Source: an uncultured Tateyamaria sp.
GTDB taxonomy: Bacteria > Pseudomonadota > Alphaproteobacteria > Rhodobacterales > Rhodobacteraceae
Direction: 5' to 3'
DNA length: 64,000 bases
Assembly: GCF_947503705.1 (NCBI RefSeq)
Contig: NZ_CANNES010000001.1
Location: forward strand, 558,001 to 622,000
The translations under genes and the position numbers were made by a program. Positions 47,024-56,827 of this stretch are shown in pieces. The notes beneath the pieces were generated by a model. It searched no databases and was not told the DNA's origin. It was given only the letters and a program-made list of their open reading frames with translations. Every line of letters starts with the position of its first letter. The stretch's first letter is position 1.

Positions 47024-47240
47024 GGTCGTCTCCTGCCATTCGCGGTCGGTCTGGGTGGGATAATTCATCCGCCCAGGAAATAAAAGTCAGTAAGTGTGAC
47101 CTAATAGTGGAATTTTCGGTCATTTTGAAGCGCTTGGGCTGATTTCAGCATAAATTTAGGACCGTTTCGGTTCTTTTATGCCCGTTTGCGTTCAGAATCA
47201 GGAGCTTGTACCAAGATCATATCACAAGGGCGCGCGGGCC

Positions 47241-48044
47241 ATGCAAATTTTTCAACTCTTACTGGTGGCGATCATTCAAGGAGTGACCGAGTTTTTGCCG
47301 GTGTCTTCCTCTGGCCACCTCATATTGCTGCCGCACCTCACAGGCACCCAAGACCAGGGATTGGCCATTGACGTTGCAGTTCATGTCGGGACGTTGCTGG
47401 CCGTTATCCTATATTTCCGGACCGACGTGCGGATTGCCGCCCGGGGCGCGCTGCGTCTTGCCAGGGGCAAGGTTGATACCCAAGGCGCTTTCCTCGCCCT
47501 CTGTCTGATTATTGCGACAATACCCGCGATCATTGTGGGGTTGATCATCAAGCTGACAGGGTTGGACGAGGCGATGCGCTCTGTTGCATTGATTGGCTGG
47601 ACGATGCTGATCTTTGGCCTTGTGCTTTTCTGGGCAGACAGCACAGGCGGTACCGACAAGACCGCAGACCGTTGGTCGATGAAAGACGCGCTGATCATGG
47701 GACTTGCCCAATGCCTCGCACTGATCCCCGGCACGTCCCGTTCAGGCATCACCATCACGGCGGCACGCAGGTTGGGATACGCGCGGCAGGACGCGGCGAA
47801 ACTCGCGATGCTCATGTCGATCCCAGTGATCGTCGCCTCGGGCTTTGTGCTCAGCATTGATGTGATCAGGAGCGCAAACTGGGGCGTCATGCGCGACGCC
47901 AGCATAGCCGCCGCTTTCGCGTTTCTCGCTGCCCTGGCCGCGCTGGTCGTGATGATGCGGCTGTTGCGCAGCATCAGTTTCACGCCTTACGTAATTTACC
48001 GGGTCATCCTTGGAATTGGCTTGCTGATCTGGGCTTATGCCTAG
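47241..48044 (+). CDS. uppP: Undecaprenyl-diphosphatase
   Basis: 267 residues from MQIFQLLLVAIIQGVTEFLP at 47241 (AAGGG upstream). UppP (BacA) dephosphorylates undecaprenyl diphosphate to recycle the peptidoglycan carrier lipid. Its signature blocks EFLPVSSSGHLILLP (about 17-31) and PGTSRSGITITAARRLG (about 163-179) are present, within about eight membrane segments. The stop overlaps that of the convergent gene downstream. mtgA upstream in the window also works in cell-wall assembly, but is separate. Confidence 0.96.
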   Translation: MQIFQLLLVAIIQGVTEFLPVSSSGHLILLPHLTGTQDQGLAIDVAVHVGTLLAVILYFRTDVRIAARGALRLARGKVDTQGAFLALCLIIATIPAIIVGLIIKLTGLDEAMRSVALIGWTMLIFGLVLFWADSTGGTDKTADRWSMKDALIMGLAQCLALIPGTSRSGITITAARRLGYARQDAAKLAMLMSIPVIVASGFVLSIDVIRSANWGVMRDASIAAAFAFLAALAALVVMMRLLRSISFTPYVIYRVILGIGLLIWAYA

Positions 48045-49021
48045 GTACGCAGGTTCTTGGCGCTTTCCTTGATCGCGTCATATTGACCTGAAGGGCGGAA
48101 CCGCCACAGATAGTCCGGCAGGATCGCCTCCATCGCGACGGGCTGAATTTCCAGTGCATCAAAGCCACGCGCATCTGCGCCCACCACATTATTCTTGCGC
48201 AAATTGCGAACCTGATCCGGTGTGATCTGTGCAGGCACGATCCCAAGGCTGAGCGTGTTGATGGCGGCAAAACCGTAAGCCATCACATTGGCGGCAAAGA
48301 ATGGGATGTTGAGCACCAGACGACGTCGGCGGATCACCTCAAGCATGGTTGCCATCAGCGCGCGGAAGTCGCGAACCTCGGGTCCGCCAAGCTCGTAGAT
48401 GCCCGGGGCGACGCCCTCGACCAGCGCTTTTTCCGCAGCCTTGGCGACGTCGTCCACATAGACGGGCTGAAATTTTGTGTCAGCGCCAACAACAGGCAGG
48501 ATCGGTCCCAGCCGCGACATCGACGCAAAACGGTTAAAGAACTGGTCCTCGGGCCCAAACACGATGGAGGGGCGCAGAATGACGGCCTCTGGCATGTACT
48601 TGAGTACGCCGGCCTCGCCCAACGCCTTGGTGCGGGCATAGTCACTGTCGCTTTCTGCATCGGTGCCAATGGCCGACACATGTACCATTTGGGTGATGCC
48701 CTGGGCTTGCGCCGCACGGGCGATGCGTGTCGCCCCTTCGTCTTGGACGGCGTCAAATGTGTTCTTGCCGCTGCGCGCCAGAATGCCGACGCAATTCACA
48801 ACCGCATCGGCCCCCATCATGGCTTGTGCGACCGAAGCATCGTCACGGATATTGCACAGCACAGGTTCGACCTGGCCCACAACGCCGTAAGGTTTGACAA
48901 AGATCGCCTCGTTCGGGCGGCGCACTGCGACCCGCACACGCCATCCGGCCTTGGCCATACGGCGTGCAATGTAGCGACCGACAAAGCCTGAGCCGCCGTA
49001 AATGGTGACCAGTTTGGACAT
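48041..49021 (-). CDS. Complex I NDUFA9-like NAD(P)-binding protein
   Basis: 326 residues from MSKLVTIYGGSGFVGRYIAR at 49021 (AAGGAG upstream). An atypical short-chain dehydrogenase with the Rossmann motif GGSGFVGRYIARRM and VVNCVGILARSGKNTFDAV. Alphaproteobacterial members of this kind are homologues of the mitochondrial complex I subunit NDUFA9. Others are simply NAD-dependent epimerases. No nuo gene is nearby. The start of a typical YxxxK catalytic pair is seen in YARTKALGEAG. Confidence 0.85.
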   Translation of the reverse strand: MSKLVTIYGGSGFVGRYIARRMAKAGWRVRVAVRRPNEAIFVKPYGVVGQVEPVLCNIRDDASVAQAMMGADAVVNCVGILARSGKNTFDAVQDEGATRIARAAQAQGITQMVHVSAIGTDAESDSDYARTKALGEAGVLKYMPEAVILRPSIVFGPEDQFFNRFASMSRLGPILPVVGADTKFQPVYVDDVAKAAEKALVEGVAPGIYELGGPEVRDFRALMATMLEVIRRRRLVLNIPFFAANVMAYGFAAINTLSLGIVPAQITPDQVRNLRKNNVVGADARGFDALEIQPVAMEAILPDYLWRFRPSGQYDAIKESAKNLRT

Positions 49022-49180
49022 GACCCGCTCCTTGCGCACTGTTCGTCTGCTGGTCTACCCCTCTGCCCACATCCGTTCAAGACGCCAAATTGGCGCGCAG
49101 GCCCGTCCCTTCTCTGTAGTGAAAAAAATCCTCACCGGAGGCGCCCGCCTGTCCAACCAACAAACAGGCCGAGAATCACA

Positions 49181-49208
49181 TTGACAGCCCCAACCGCTCG
49201 GCTTAAAC
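49181..49208 (+). promoter_or_regulatory. Candidate promoter of tRNA-Leu
   Basis: An exact TTGACA (49181-49186) lies 16 bases before TTAAAC (49203-49208), about 17 bases upstream of the tRNA. The -35 is strong and the -10 weak (three of six). Confidence 0.4.
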
Positions 49209-49225
49209 GGCGCAAACCAACCCGT

Positions 49226-49312
<87 letters not shown>

Positions 49313-49439
49313 ATTCACAGAATACTGTGACTATCCCCCCATAGCCTTGTCCGCTAACGCATAGTCGCTGGTGTGTTTGCCAGCCAAAACCGCTTGTGCT
49401 TCCGTAGACGCGGTTTCGGCCTGAATTTAATCCTTGTTG

Positions 49440-49946
49440 CTACTCCGCCGCCCGCTTGGGCAGGACCCATCCGGGGCGGACGAAATGGCAGGTGTAGCCG
49501 TTGGGGATCCGTTCCAGGTAATCTTGATGCTCGGGCTCGGCTTCCCAGAAGTCTCCGACAGGTTCCAGCTCTGTCACCACTTTACCCGGCCAAATACCGG
49601 ACGCGTCAACATCAGCCATTGTGTCCAGAGCAATAGCCTTTTGATCCTCGTCCACATAGTAGATCGCCGAGCGATAGCTGAGGCCCCGGTCGTTGCCTTG
49701 GCGGTTTGGCGTGGTCGGATCGTGAATCTGGAAGAAGAACTCCAACAGCTCGCGGTATGAGATCACTGAGGGATCGAAAATGATCTCGATCCCTTCGGCG
49801 TGGGTGCCGTGGTTGCGATACGTCGCGTTGGGCACGTCTCCACCGGTATAGCCCACACGCGTGGATTTCACCCCGGGCTTTTTGCGGATCAGGTCCTGCA
49901 TCCCCCAGAAACACCCGCCTGCCAGTACTGCGCGTTGATCGCTCAT
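49440..49946 (-). CDS. msrA: Peptide-methionine (S)-S-oxide reductase
   Basis: 168 residues. MsrA repairs the S-form of methionine sulfoxide. The catalytic Cys is in [13 protein letters not shown] (about 11-23). [20 protein letters not shown] follows, then [20 protein letters not shown] (about 78-97). Its start overlaps the msrB stop by four bases, so the two are co-translated. Proteins with this short C-terminus use thioredoxin or another donor as the reductant. Confidence 0.96.
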   Translation of the reverse strand: MSDQRAVLAGGCFWGMQDLIRKKPGVKSTRVGYTGGDVPNATYRNHGTHAEGIEIIFDPSVISYRELLEFFFQIHDPTTPNRQGNDRGLSYRSAIYYVDEDQKAIALDTMADVDASGIWPGKVVTELEPVGDFWEAEPEHQDYLERIPNGYTCHFVRPGWVLPKRAAE

Positions 49947-50398
49947 GCCACGTCCTCCACTTGATTCAGATATTGGCCGTACCCTTCTGCCTCCATATCA
50001 TCGCGGTGCACAAAGCGGAGCGAGGCCGAGTTGATGCAGTAGCGCAAGCCACCCCGGTCGCGCGGGCCGTCTGGAAACACGTGGCCCAAGTGACTGTCGC
50101 CATATTTGCTGCGCACCTCGGTCCGGATCATGCCGAGGGAGGCGTCGCGCAACTCTTCGACATGGGCTTCTTCAATCGGCTTGGTGAACGAGGGCCAGCC
50201 GCATCCGCTCTCGTATTTATCAGACGAGGCAAAGAGAGGCTCGCCCGAGACGATGTCGACGTAAATCCCCGGTTCCTTGTTCCCCAAAAGCTTGCCCGTT
50301 CCGGGCCGTTCGGTGCCTGATTGCTGGGTCACGTGAAACTCTTCGGCAGAGAGGGTTTTGATCACGTCGGGGTCTTTGAAATACTTGGTCATGTCCAT
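49943..50398 (-). CDS. msrB: Peptide-methionine (R)-S-oxide reductase
   Basis: 151 residues from [12 protein letters not shown] (starts at 50407 or 50392 are also possible). MsrB repairs the R-form of methionine sulfoxide. The blocks CGWPSF (about 79) and the catalytic [11 protein letters not shown] (about 125) are present. The Cys pairs that bind structural zinc in many MsrB are absent ([24 protein letters not shown]), so this is the zinc-free type. msrA follows in the same mRNA, and a glutathione peroxidase is divergent upstream. Confidence 0.93.
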   Translation of the reverse strand: MDMTKYFKDPDVIKTLSAEEFHVTQQSGTERPGTGKLLGNKEPGIYVDIVSGEPLFASSDKYESGCGWPSFTKPIEEAHVEELRDASLGMIRTEVRSKYGDSHLGHVFPDGPRDRGGLRYCINSASLRFVHRDDMEAEGYGQYLNQVEDVA

Positions 50399-50516
50399 TT
50401 TTCCCATGCTGTTCGGGCTTGTCCTTATATTTGGGGCAAAGCGGGTGAATTGAAAGGGGGATGACGGGCGCGCGGAACGGCCTAGATCAATACAAACCCA
50501 GATGTTGGAGGACGTG

Positions 50517-51044
50517 ATGCGAAATCTGTTGGTTTTGGTTGGGGCCGTTCTGGTGGCCGCGACAGTTGCGATGGCGGTGCCTTCGGCGCGGTTTGCATCC
50601 ATTGATGGCGGGTATATCGAGATGTCGGATTGGGCCGGGCAGCCGGTTCTTGTCGTAAACACGGCGTCGCAATGCGGTTTTGTGGATCAATACGAGGGTC
50701 TGCAAACCCTCTATGACCGGTATCGCGCGGCGGGGTTGGTGGTGCTGGTTGTGCCCTCTGATGATTTTAACCAAGAGCTGGACAGCGGCGCAGAGGTCAA
50801 GGAATTTTGCGAGATGGTGTTTGGCCTCGATATGCCGATGACGGACATCACTTCGGTCAAAGGGCGCAATGCGCATCCGTTCTATGCGCGCGTCCGGGAC
50901 GAGACAGGGTTTGTGCCGCGATGGAATTTCAACAAGGTGTTGGTGGGTGCAGATGGCAGGGTGATTGAAACCTGGGGTGCCCGCACGCCGCCGTTGGACC
51001 CACGCGTCGTCCAGGCAATCGAACAGGCGTTGACAGGGTCCTGA
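50517..51044 (+). CDS. Glutathione peroxidase family protein, exported form
   Basis: 175 residues from [20 protein letters not shown] at 50517 (TTGGAGG five bases upstream). A signal peptide precedes the peroxidase domain. The peroxidatic Cys, not Sec, is in [19 protein letters not shown] (about 49-67). The catalytic Gln and Trp-region follow as [11 protein letters not shown] and [10 protein letters not shown]. It reduces peroxides, probably with thioredoxin, in the periplasm. It is divergent from msrB-msrA, so this is an oxidative-damage cluster. Confidence 0.9.
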   Translation: MRNLLVLVGAVLVAATVAMAVPSARFASIDGGYIEMSDWAGQPVLVVNTASQCGFVDQYEGLQTLYDRYRAAGLVVLVVPSDDFNQELDSGAEVKEFCEMVFGLDMPMTDITSVKGRNAHPFYARVRDETGFVPRWNFNKVLVGADGRVIETWGARTPPLDPRVVQAIEQALTGS

Positions 51045-51349
51045 CCCTGGGTCGCCATACAATGAAGCGCATATGTCCCAAACATGATCCGGCGGTGGCC
51101 GGTTTCAGCATATTTTTTGGAATATGTGTCTTGCCGTGATTCGCTGGCAAGCAAATGACCAGCATATGCAGGTCCATGCGGATGATGGGACAACCCCGTT
51201 TCGCACTCTGTGTAACAGAACCAGACTTGCCGAGTGGCCGTCTCAGTCGTCAGAAACATACGTCCAATTGGCAGCGGAGTGGCGGATGCTCTGTCAGTTA
51301 CACCGACCCACCAGCAGATACGAAAATTGCCTATACAGAAGACGCAGAA
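51045..51349. other. Non-coding stretch between the peroxidase and YjbE-like genes
   Basis: About 300 bases with no gene I can support. It holds a short palindrome CATATT-ttttgg-AATATG near 51110 and a GCCGAGTGGCCG string near 51230 that resembles a tRNA D-arm, but no acceptor stem can be drawn. Open frames across it lack ribosome binding sites. Confidence 0.5.
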
Positions 51350-51375
51350 AAGGCCCCGCAAAAATGCAGGGCCTT
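51350..51375 (-). terminator. Intrinsic terminator after the YjbE-like gene
   Basis: AAGGCCC / GGGCCTT stem extended by GCA / TGC (one C-A mismatch) with an AAAA loop. On the minus strand it leads to TTTTC. It lies 30 bases after the stop at 51405. It resembles the rpsT terminator in size and loop. Confidence 0.75.
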
Positions 51376-51404
51376 CCCAAAATTAGTTACTTTGCAGCGG
51401 CTTA

Positions 51405-51647
51405 TCAGTTGCCGGTCGTTGTGGTCGTGCTGGAACCACCGCCCAGGCCGAGCAGAACTCCGGCGCCGCCAGCAATCAGCAAACCGTTGCGCAGGTCGGT
51501 GTTACCAAAGCCTGTGCCGGTAGTTTCGTTGCCTTGGGTGTTTTGAACGTTGGTGTTCAGAACGCCTTCTGGGTTGCCAGCCAAAGCTGCAGTCGAAGAA
51601 GCAGCCACCAGAGCAGCCGCCGCGATCATTTTGAATGTGTTAGTCAT
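51405..51647 (-). CDS. YjbE-like small exported Thr-rich protein
   Basis: 80 residues: signal peptide (MTNTFKMIAAAALVAASSTAALAG), an Asn/Gly/Thr-rich middle, a hydrophobic Gly-rich segment (LLIAGGAGVLLGLGGG) and a terminal SSTTTTTGN tail. Enterobacterial YjbE/GfcA proteins have the same plan: about 80 residues, signal peptide, Gly stretch and poly-Thr end, coded beside yjbF and yjbH. Similarity is by architecture only. AGGGG lies before the start. A separate promoter is possible, since 116 bases lie between yjbF and this gene. Confidence 0.65.
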   Translation of the reverse strand: MTNTFKMIAAAALVAASSTAALAGNPEGVLNTNVQNTQGNETTGTGFGNTDLRNGLLIAGGAGVLLGLGGGSSTTTTTGN

Positions 51648-51763
51648 GGTATGACCCCTGTTAAATTCTCAGATGTGTCTACGCTAATTCCAAAGGCGAA
51701 ACAATCGGGTTTGCTATTTTGTTCCGGATCGGCGGAAAAAAGGATGCAGGTGCGGCGAAAACG

Positions 51764-52456
51764 CTACTTTTTTAGGAGGCGGGTGCTCAGATACCCCAAT
51801 TCAGGACCGCCCCACTGCCGAGATTTCCATATAGTGCTGTCGCGCTGATCGACCCAATAGTCATTGGTTACGCTCAGATCATCTGGCCCAAGGCAATTTT
51901 CGCGGAGATGCACGACGCTATGGATGCTGCTGACGATGTCGATTCGCACATCTCCGAGCGACTGCATCTCGCACTCCAAATCAATACGGGTGACGCTGTT
52001 GTCAAAGCCTTTGGCAAAGTAGTTGTGCGGCCCAGAAACCGGGCTGCGCTGCTCAACTGCATTCAACACTGACAGCACACGACTGGATCCCAGATCATAT
52101 CCGAGGCCACGCGTCGCGATCAGAACGCCGTCGCGCATCACGATCTGGCCGTTACTCGCGGTGCGCCACGTCCGCAGCGCGCCTTTCCGGCGGTCCGTCC
52201 GATCGGAATACGGCACCACAAACACTGTATCGCCGCGTGCTTCCAGAACGACCTCAAGTGCCGCGGTGGGCAGGCTTTCGATCAATGCAGGCGTAAGTTC
52301 GGGCAAAGGCTGTTTCGCCGCTCGTACCTCGCGTAGCGCTTCGCGATAAGACGAGATTTGTGCAGCTTGCGACGAAGAGGAATCCCGACCGCCCGTACAT
52401 GCGGCCAGAACGAGTACAGCGCCAAGTGCGACCGTTGTTTTGAGCGAACGGATCAT
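51764..52456 (-). CDS. yjbF: YjbF/GfcB-family lipoprotein
   Basis: 230 residues from MIRSLKTTVALGAVLVLAAC; the start at 52456 follows AAGGG by seven bases and overlaps the yjbH stop by four (ATGA). Lipobox LAAC-T at about 17-21 predicts an outer-membrane-directed lipoprotein. The YjbF pattern is seen in PALIESLPTAALEVVLEARG (about 55-74), MRDGVLIATRGLGYDLGSS (about 105-123), and YWVDQRDSTIWKSRQWGGPELGYLSTRLLKK-type C-terminus. YjbF works with YjbH in exopolysaccharide production in enterobacteria. Confidence 0.86.
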   Translation of the reverse strand: MIRSLKTTVALGAVLVLAACTGGRDSSSSQAAQISSYREALREVRAAKQPLPELTPALIESLPTAALEVVLEARGDTVFVVPYSDRTDRRKGALRTWRTASNGQIVMRDGVLIATRGLGYDLGSSRVLSVLNAVEQRSPVSGPHNYFAKGFDNSVTRIDLECEMQSLGDVRIDIVSSIHSVVHLRENCLGPDDLSVTNDYWVDQRDSTIWKSRQWGGPELGYLSTRLLKK

Positions 52457-54624
52457 TCCCATACCCTTCCCCAATCGGCCACAAGGTCCGATTTATGCCC
52501 ACCGCGCACTTGTTCATACAAGCGACCCGGTACACTCAGACGTGCGCCGCCGTCCCGTTGGATCGGACGAATGGTTTGCTGGACGACCTGCTTGCTGGGC
52601 CGACCCGTGAACCAGCTTGTTGGGATGGTCAGCGTGATGCCCTTGTCAAATGATCCTTCGCCAAAGTCCTCGGAGGACACGTTGGTCATGGTAAAGAACC
52701 CGCCGACCCGCCAGCCGTTTGCAAATTGCCGTTCAAGGGTGAAAGTCGCGCCATGGTCGCCCGCCAGATAGCGGCCCACGTCGACTTGCGCATAATATCC
52801 ACCGCCAAAGTTGTAGTAGGCAGACACGTGCCCGGTGGCGACGTCATAATCCTGAAAGCCGAACAACTGGTCAAAGTCGCGCTGCATCACGTAGTTCGCC
52901 TCGATCCCGAGGGCCAACCTGCTGGAGGCGGGTTTCCACAGAACCTCGCTTGAAACACCGCCGAACATTTGTTCGAAATAGCCCATGCTGACGCGCGCAT
53001 AGGTATTCTTGCTCGGTTTCCACTGCTTGGCGAGATACAGGTTTTCGATGGTTGTGTCGCCGCCCCGTGCATAAAGCACGGCGTTGGTCCGCACGCGTGG
53101 AAGGACCGAGTTGGACAACCGGTCGCTGTCAGCAATGTTGCCTGCCAGCCGGTGCCGAACTTCGCCGGCCAGTTGCCAGCCCGGCGCAAAGCGATAGGAG
53201 GCGATTGCGCTGACGCCGACATCGACCCGCACCGGTTTGTCCGGGTCAAAGAACGATGTGCGCACGTAGGGGCCAATGGACCAGCTCAGGCTTGGGTAAA
53301 GGTCTTCTTCGATCAACGCGTTGGCGGGTGGATTGGCCTCGGCGCTGTCAATGACAGTAACGGGCAGCAGCGCGCCGCTGGCCCGTGGCACAAATTCCAG
53401 AGTTTCGATATCAGTCCGCGCTACGGTCACTTTGGACATGGCCAGCCCGTTATTCACCAGCACAATGTCAAAGGTTTCCACCGAAGGCGGCAGGATACGC
53501 GCCATTGTGCGGGCCACACGGCCCACCACAATAGCCTGGTTTTCAAACCGACCTGTCGACACCCGCAACTCGGCCCGGATCGACGAAATGGTCACAGCCT
53601 CAAGCTGGATGCCATCCTCGGCCAGTTCGGGCGCGATGGCGTCGCGGATCACGCCCGGCGCGCGTTCGGAATCTGCCCAGGTGGTGTCGTAGGCATCGGG
53701 GTTCACAGCGCGATCCGGTCGCACGATGACGGGACGTGGCCCGGCCAACGCAAAGGGCGACACAGGGCGGTTCGGGTTAAATTGCAGCTGTGCGTTGATC
53801 CCGAACTCTGAGCCGTAGAGGTAGTATGCCCCAAGCCGCAAACCCCGGTTTACCTGGTATTCCGCACCGAAGTTCAGTCGCGATTCCTGGGTGAACACGC
53901 CCCGTGACGTTTCTGGTGTGTACGCGTCGGTCGAATACTCAGCCTTGAGGCCAAGCCGATCGTTGACCTGCCATTCGATGCCCCCAAATGGTGCCATGGG
54001 CCCGCGGAACCACTGATCAATCGACAGCTCGCCGCCGGTATCGCCGCCGGTAAACACTGGCCGGTCCGCTCCAAAGGGAGATCCGATGGAGCCAAGCGTG
54101 CCCAGTCGCCCCCAGCCTAGACCTGCGGTGACTTTGAATTTGCCTGGAAGGCTAAGCGGGCGGTCGAAGTTCTTGGTCGCGACCAGGTATTCACCGGCAT
54201 AGATCCCGGTCCCCGAAAAGTCCTGAAGACCGACAGTGATGGCAGGTCGAATGCGCCCTTCCTTGGCGATCAGGTAGCGGAAGTCAAAGCTACGGTCGCG
54301 ATAGGTGTCAAAGCCTAGGTCGTTGAAATCCTGAATGCCGATATACCGAAACGTGGCCGAGATACGCGGCGAAAACTGGAACGAAAACGAGGTTCGGGTC
54401 TGGCCCGCAAAATGGGATATGCCGATCGCGCCTTGCCCGCTCGGCATGGCCTCGGCGCTGGGCATGTCGATCAGACCGGGCAGGCCGTAAAAGTTAAGTG
54501 TCGGGCTGGTGGTCGTGACATTTTTTTTGTTTTGCGCCTGCGCACTGCCTGCGATCAGGGCCGTGCACAGCACGGTCGCTGAGACGCTTGCCAATATCTG
54601 TGTTTTAAACGTCTTGGCCATCAT
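52453..54624 (-). CDS. yjbH: YjbH-family outer-membrane exopolysaccharide protein
   Basis: 723 residues (GTG/ATG choice: MMAK or MAK). A signal peptide (about 1-30) is followed by NFYGLPGLIDMPSAEAMPSG (about 45-64), the YjbH entry block. The rest is rich in beta-strand patterns with many aromatic residues, as expected of a large outer-membrane barrel with a central periplasmic region. YjbH/GfcD takes part in polysaccharide secretion. It leads the yjbH-yjbF pair and lies next to genes for sugar synthesis. Confidence 0.88.
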   Translation of the reverse strand: MMAKTFKTQILASVSATVLCTALIAGSAQAQNKKNVTTTSPTLNFYGLPGLIDMPSAEAMPSGQGAIGISHFAGQTRTSFSFQFSPRISATFRYIGIQDFNDLGFDTYRDRSFDFRYLIAKEGRIRPAITVGLQDFSGTGIYAGEYLVATKNFDRPLSLPGKFKVTAGLGWGRLGTLGSIGSPFGADRPVFTGGDTGGELSIDQWFRGPMAPFGGIEWQVNDRLGLKAEYSTDAYTPETSRGVFTQESRLNFGAEYQVNRGLRLGAYYLYGSEFGINAQLQFNPNRPVSPFALAGPRPVIVRPDRAVNPDAYDTTWADSERAPGVIRDAIAPELAEDGIQLEAVTISSIRAELRVSTGRFENQAIVVGRVARTMARILPPSVETFDIVLVNNGLAMSKVTVARTDIETLEFVPRASGALLPVTVIDSAEANPPANALIEEDLYPSLSWSIGPYVRTSFFDPDKPVRVDVGVSAIASYRFAPGWQLAGEVRHRLAGNIADSDRLSNSVLPRVRTNAVLYARGGDTTIENLYLAKQWKPSKNTYARVSMGYFEQMFGGVSSEVLWKPASSRLALGIEANYVMQRDFDQLFGFQDYDVATGHVSAYYNFGGGYYAQVDVGRYLAGDHGATFTLERQFANGWRVGGFFTMTNVSSEDFGEGSFDKGITLTIPTSWFTGRPSKQVVQQTIRPIQRDGGARLSVPGRLYEQVRGGHKSDLVADWGRVWE

Positions 54625-54733
54625 GGTTGGTCACTGCCCGTGTCCTGAATTCCATCCGCTTAAATCACGCAAATGCGACTGGTGGCAATGACTTGCCCCG
54701 CTGTAGTCGGGCAGTTGCGGCAAATCGCGGCAT

Positions 54734-56641
54734 TCAAGTGACAGGCGTGATCCGTCCGGGCAATTCGTTCCCGTCATGCGGGTTGGCGCGGTAGCCTTCA
54801 ACCCATCGCATCACCATGGCACGTGCCTCACTTTCGTCGCCGGCGGCCAATGCGTGGCGCAGCGACCGCAGGGCAGAGGCGACTTCGATTTCGCTCAGCC
54901 CTTCTTCGACGGTGAAAAAGATCTTTTTGTGGCCGGTGCCGATCAAAGTACCGTTAATCGTCAATTCTTCGGTCATCTTTTCGCCCGGACGCAGGCCGGT
55001 GAATTCAATTTCCATATCGCCATCGGGATTATTCACATCCCGCACAGAATAGCCGGCACTTTCAATGACTTGCCGGGCCAGTTGTTCGATTTTTACGGGC
55101 TTGCCCATATCCAGCACAAAGACCTCGCCGCCCTTGGCCATAGACCCTGCGCGCAGCACCAGATGCACTGCCTCTTGGACGGTCATGAAATAGCGCGACA
55201 CATCCGGGTGCGTCACCGTCAGCGGGCCACCCCGGCGCAATTGTTCCTGAAACAGCGGGACAACCGACCCAGAGGAGCCCAGCACATTGCCAAAGCGCAC
55301 AGCAGCAAAGACCAGCCCGTTGCCCTCGGCGATCCGTTTGGCCACGTCCTGAACCACAAGTTCGGCCAGCCGTTTTGAGGCGCCCATGATATTTGTGGGC
55401 CGCACCGCCTTGTCGGAGGAAATCAACACGAACCGTTCGACACCGGATGCAGCCGCCTCTGTCACCAGCGTATGGGTGCCCAAGACGTTGTTGGCCAGCC
55501 CGGCCAGTGGGTTTGATTCAACCAGCGGCACATGCTTGTAGGCGGCAGCATGCAAGATCACCTCGATATCGTGATCCATCAGAACGCGACGGACTTGCCG
55601 CGCGTCTGTTACCGAACCCAACAGCGGCACGATCTCGATATTGCTGCCTTCGACCAGTTGCATGACTTCCTGGTGGATTTGATAGAGTGCATGCTCGCTC
55701 AGCTCGTAAAGCACCAGTTTTTCCGGATGGCTTTCGATGACCTGACGGCTGAGTTCCGACCCGATTGAGCCGCCTGCGCCGGAGATCAGAACGCGCCGAC
55801 CGGTATAGGCCTCGTCACGCTTGCCCTGGCGGGCGTTGACCTCGTCGCGGCCCAGAAAGCTGCGGGGATTGATGGGGGTTAATTTGTCGATCAGGGCCTC
55901 TTCGCCGATGAGCTGCGAGAAAGAGGGAAGCGTTTGCACTTCGAGCCCCATTTGCTGCAAGCGGCGGGCGATCTGCATCTGTTTGGGCTGGGACTGCGAC
56001 GGCATGGCGAGCAGGACGCGATCAATCTTGTTCTCGGCCACGATCTCGGCGATGCGCACCGGGCTATAGACCGGCAGGCGCAAGACGCTGACGCCCTGAA
56101 GCGCCTGGTTGTCGTCTACAAAGGCGACCGGTTCGATGATTTCGTGGCTGCGCAGGGCTGACACCAGCTGCATGCCCGTCGTGCCCGCGCCATAGATTAG
56201 CACGCGGCAGCGGTTTGTGCCCGTTCGGTAGATGGCCAATACGATTTGGAGAAGTAGCGCACGACTGATGACCGAAAACACGAAAAAGGTGATGCCAAAG
56301 ACGATCTGAGTCTTTAGGCCCATTTGAACATCGGCAACGGATGTCAGGATCACCGACGACGTTGCCACAAAGAATGAAAAGACGGCCGTACGCCCGATCG
56401 AGCCAGCCTCGTAGTCATTGAGCGTCGTCGAGGAGATACCAAGCCAGATCGACAGGCCTGCTGCGATGATCAACACATATGGCAGCACTGGCAGGTAATC
56501 CCACATCATCGCCAAGGCGCCGTCCGTGGGGAGCCGCAGGCTGAACGCGAAAAACAGCGCTGCGGGGATGAGCGTGGAATCTACGGCAATGAGAATATTG
56601 CGCTTTTGAGTGCGCGAAAGTGACTTAATTAAATTTAGCAT
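54734..56641 (-). CDS. CapD/FlaA1-family nucleoside-diphosphate-sugar dehydratase
   Basis: 635 residues from MLNLIKSLSRTQKRN at 56641 (GAGGAC upstream). About four N-terminal membrane segments are followed by a CoA-binding-like Rossmann region (LIYGAGTTGMQLV, about 148) and the main SDR domain (ISGAGGSIGSELSRQV, about 285). The catalytic block SSDKAVRPTNIMGASKRLAE has Met where most SDRs have Tyr, as in UDP-GlcNAc 4,6-dehydratases. The product is likely a deoxy-amino-sugar precursor for surface polysaccharide. Confidence 0.9.
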   Translation of the reverse strand: MLNLIKSLSRTQKRNILIAVDSTLIPAALFFAFSLRLPTDGALAMMWDYLPVLPYVLIIAAGLSIWLGISSTTLNDYEAGSIGRTAVFSFFVATSSVILTSVADVQMGLKTQIVFGITFFVFSVISRALLLQIVLAIYRTGTNRCRVLIYGAGTTGMQLVSALRSHEIIEPVAFVDDNQALQGVSVLRLPVYSPVRIAEIVAENKIDRVLLAMPSQSQPKQMQIARRLQQMGLEVQTLPSFSQLIGEEALIDKLTPINPRSFLGRDEVNARQGKRDEAYTGRRVLISGAGGSIGSELSRQVIESHPEKLVLYELSEHALYQIHQEVMQLVEGSNIEIVPLLGSVTDARQVRRVLMDHDIEVILHAAAYKHVPLVESNPLAGLANNVLGTHTLVTEAAASGVERFVLISSDKAVRPTNIMGASKRLAELVVQDVAKRIAEGNGLVFAAVRFGNVLGSSGSVVPLFQEQLRRGGPLTVTHPDVSRYFMTVQEAVHLVLRAGSMAKGGEVFVLDMGKPVKIEQLARQVIESAGYSVRDVNNPDGDMEIEFTGLRPGEKMTEELTINGTLIGTGHKKIFFTVEEGLSEIEVASALRSLRHALAAGDESEARAMVMRWVEGYRANPHDGNELPGRITPVT

Positions 56642-56827
56642 TCTGTCCTCGTGCCGATTATTCCCGGCGGTCACCTCGGATACTTACATGAAGCACTGCG
56701 GCAGTTGGAACTTGATTTTGCAGTTGCAGAAAGACCGTTGGCAAATGGGCGAATAAGCGCTCAGATTGCCCAAATTTTCAGCAAAACGCAATGGTCTGTC
56801 GTGGAGACCTGCGAATCGATTCAGCCG

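Noticed and set aside
51226-51300. tRNA-like string GCCGAGTGGCCG
   Set aside because: No acceptor stem, anticodon arm or T-loop could be drawn around it.
51124-51546. 140-residue plus-strand open frame
   Set aside because: It runs through the terminator and the YjbE-like gene in antisense, lacks a ribosome binding site, and has no protein-like pattern.
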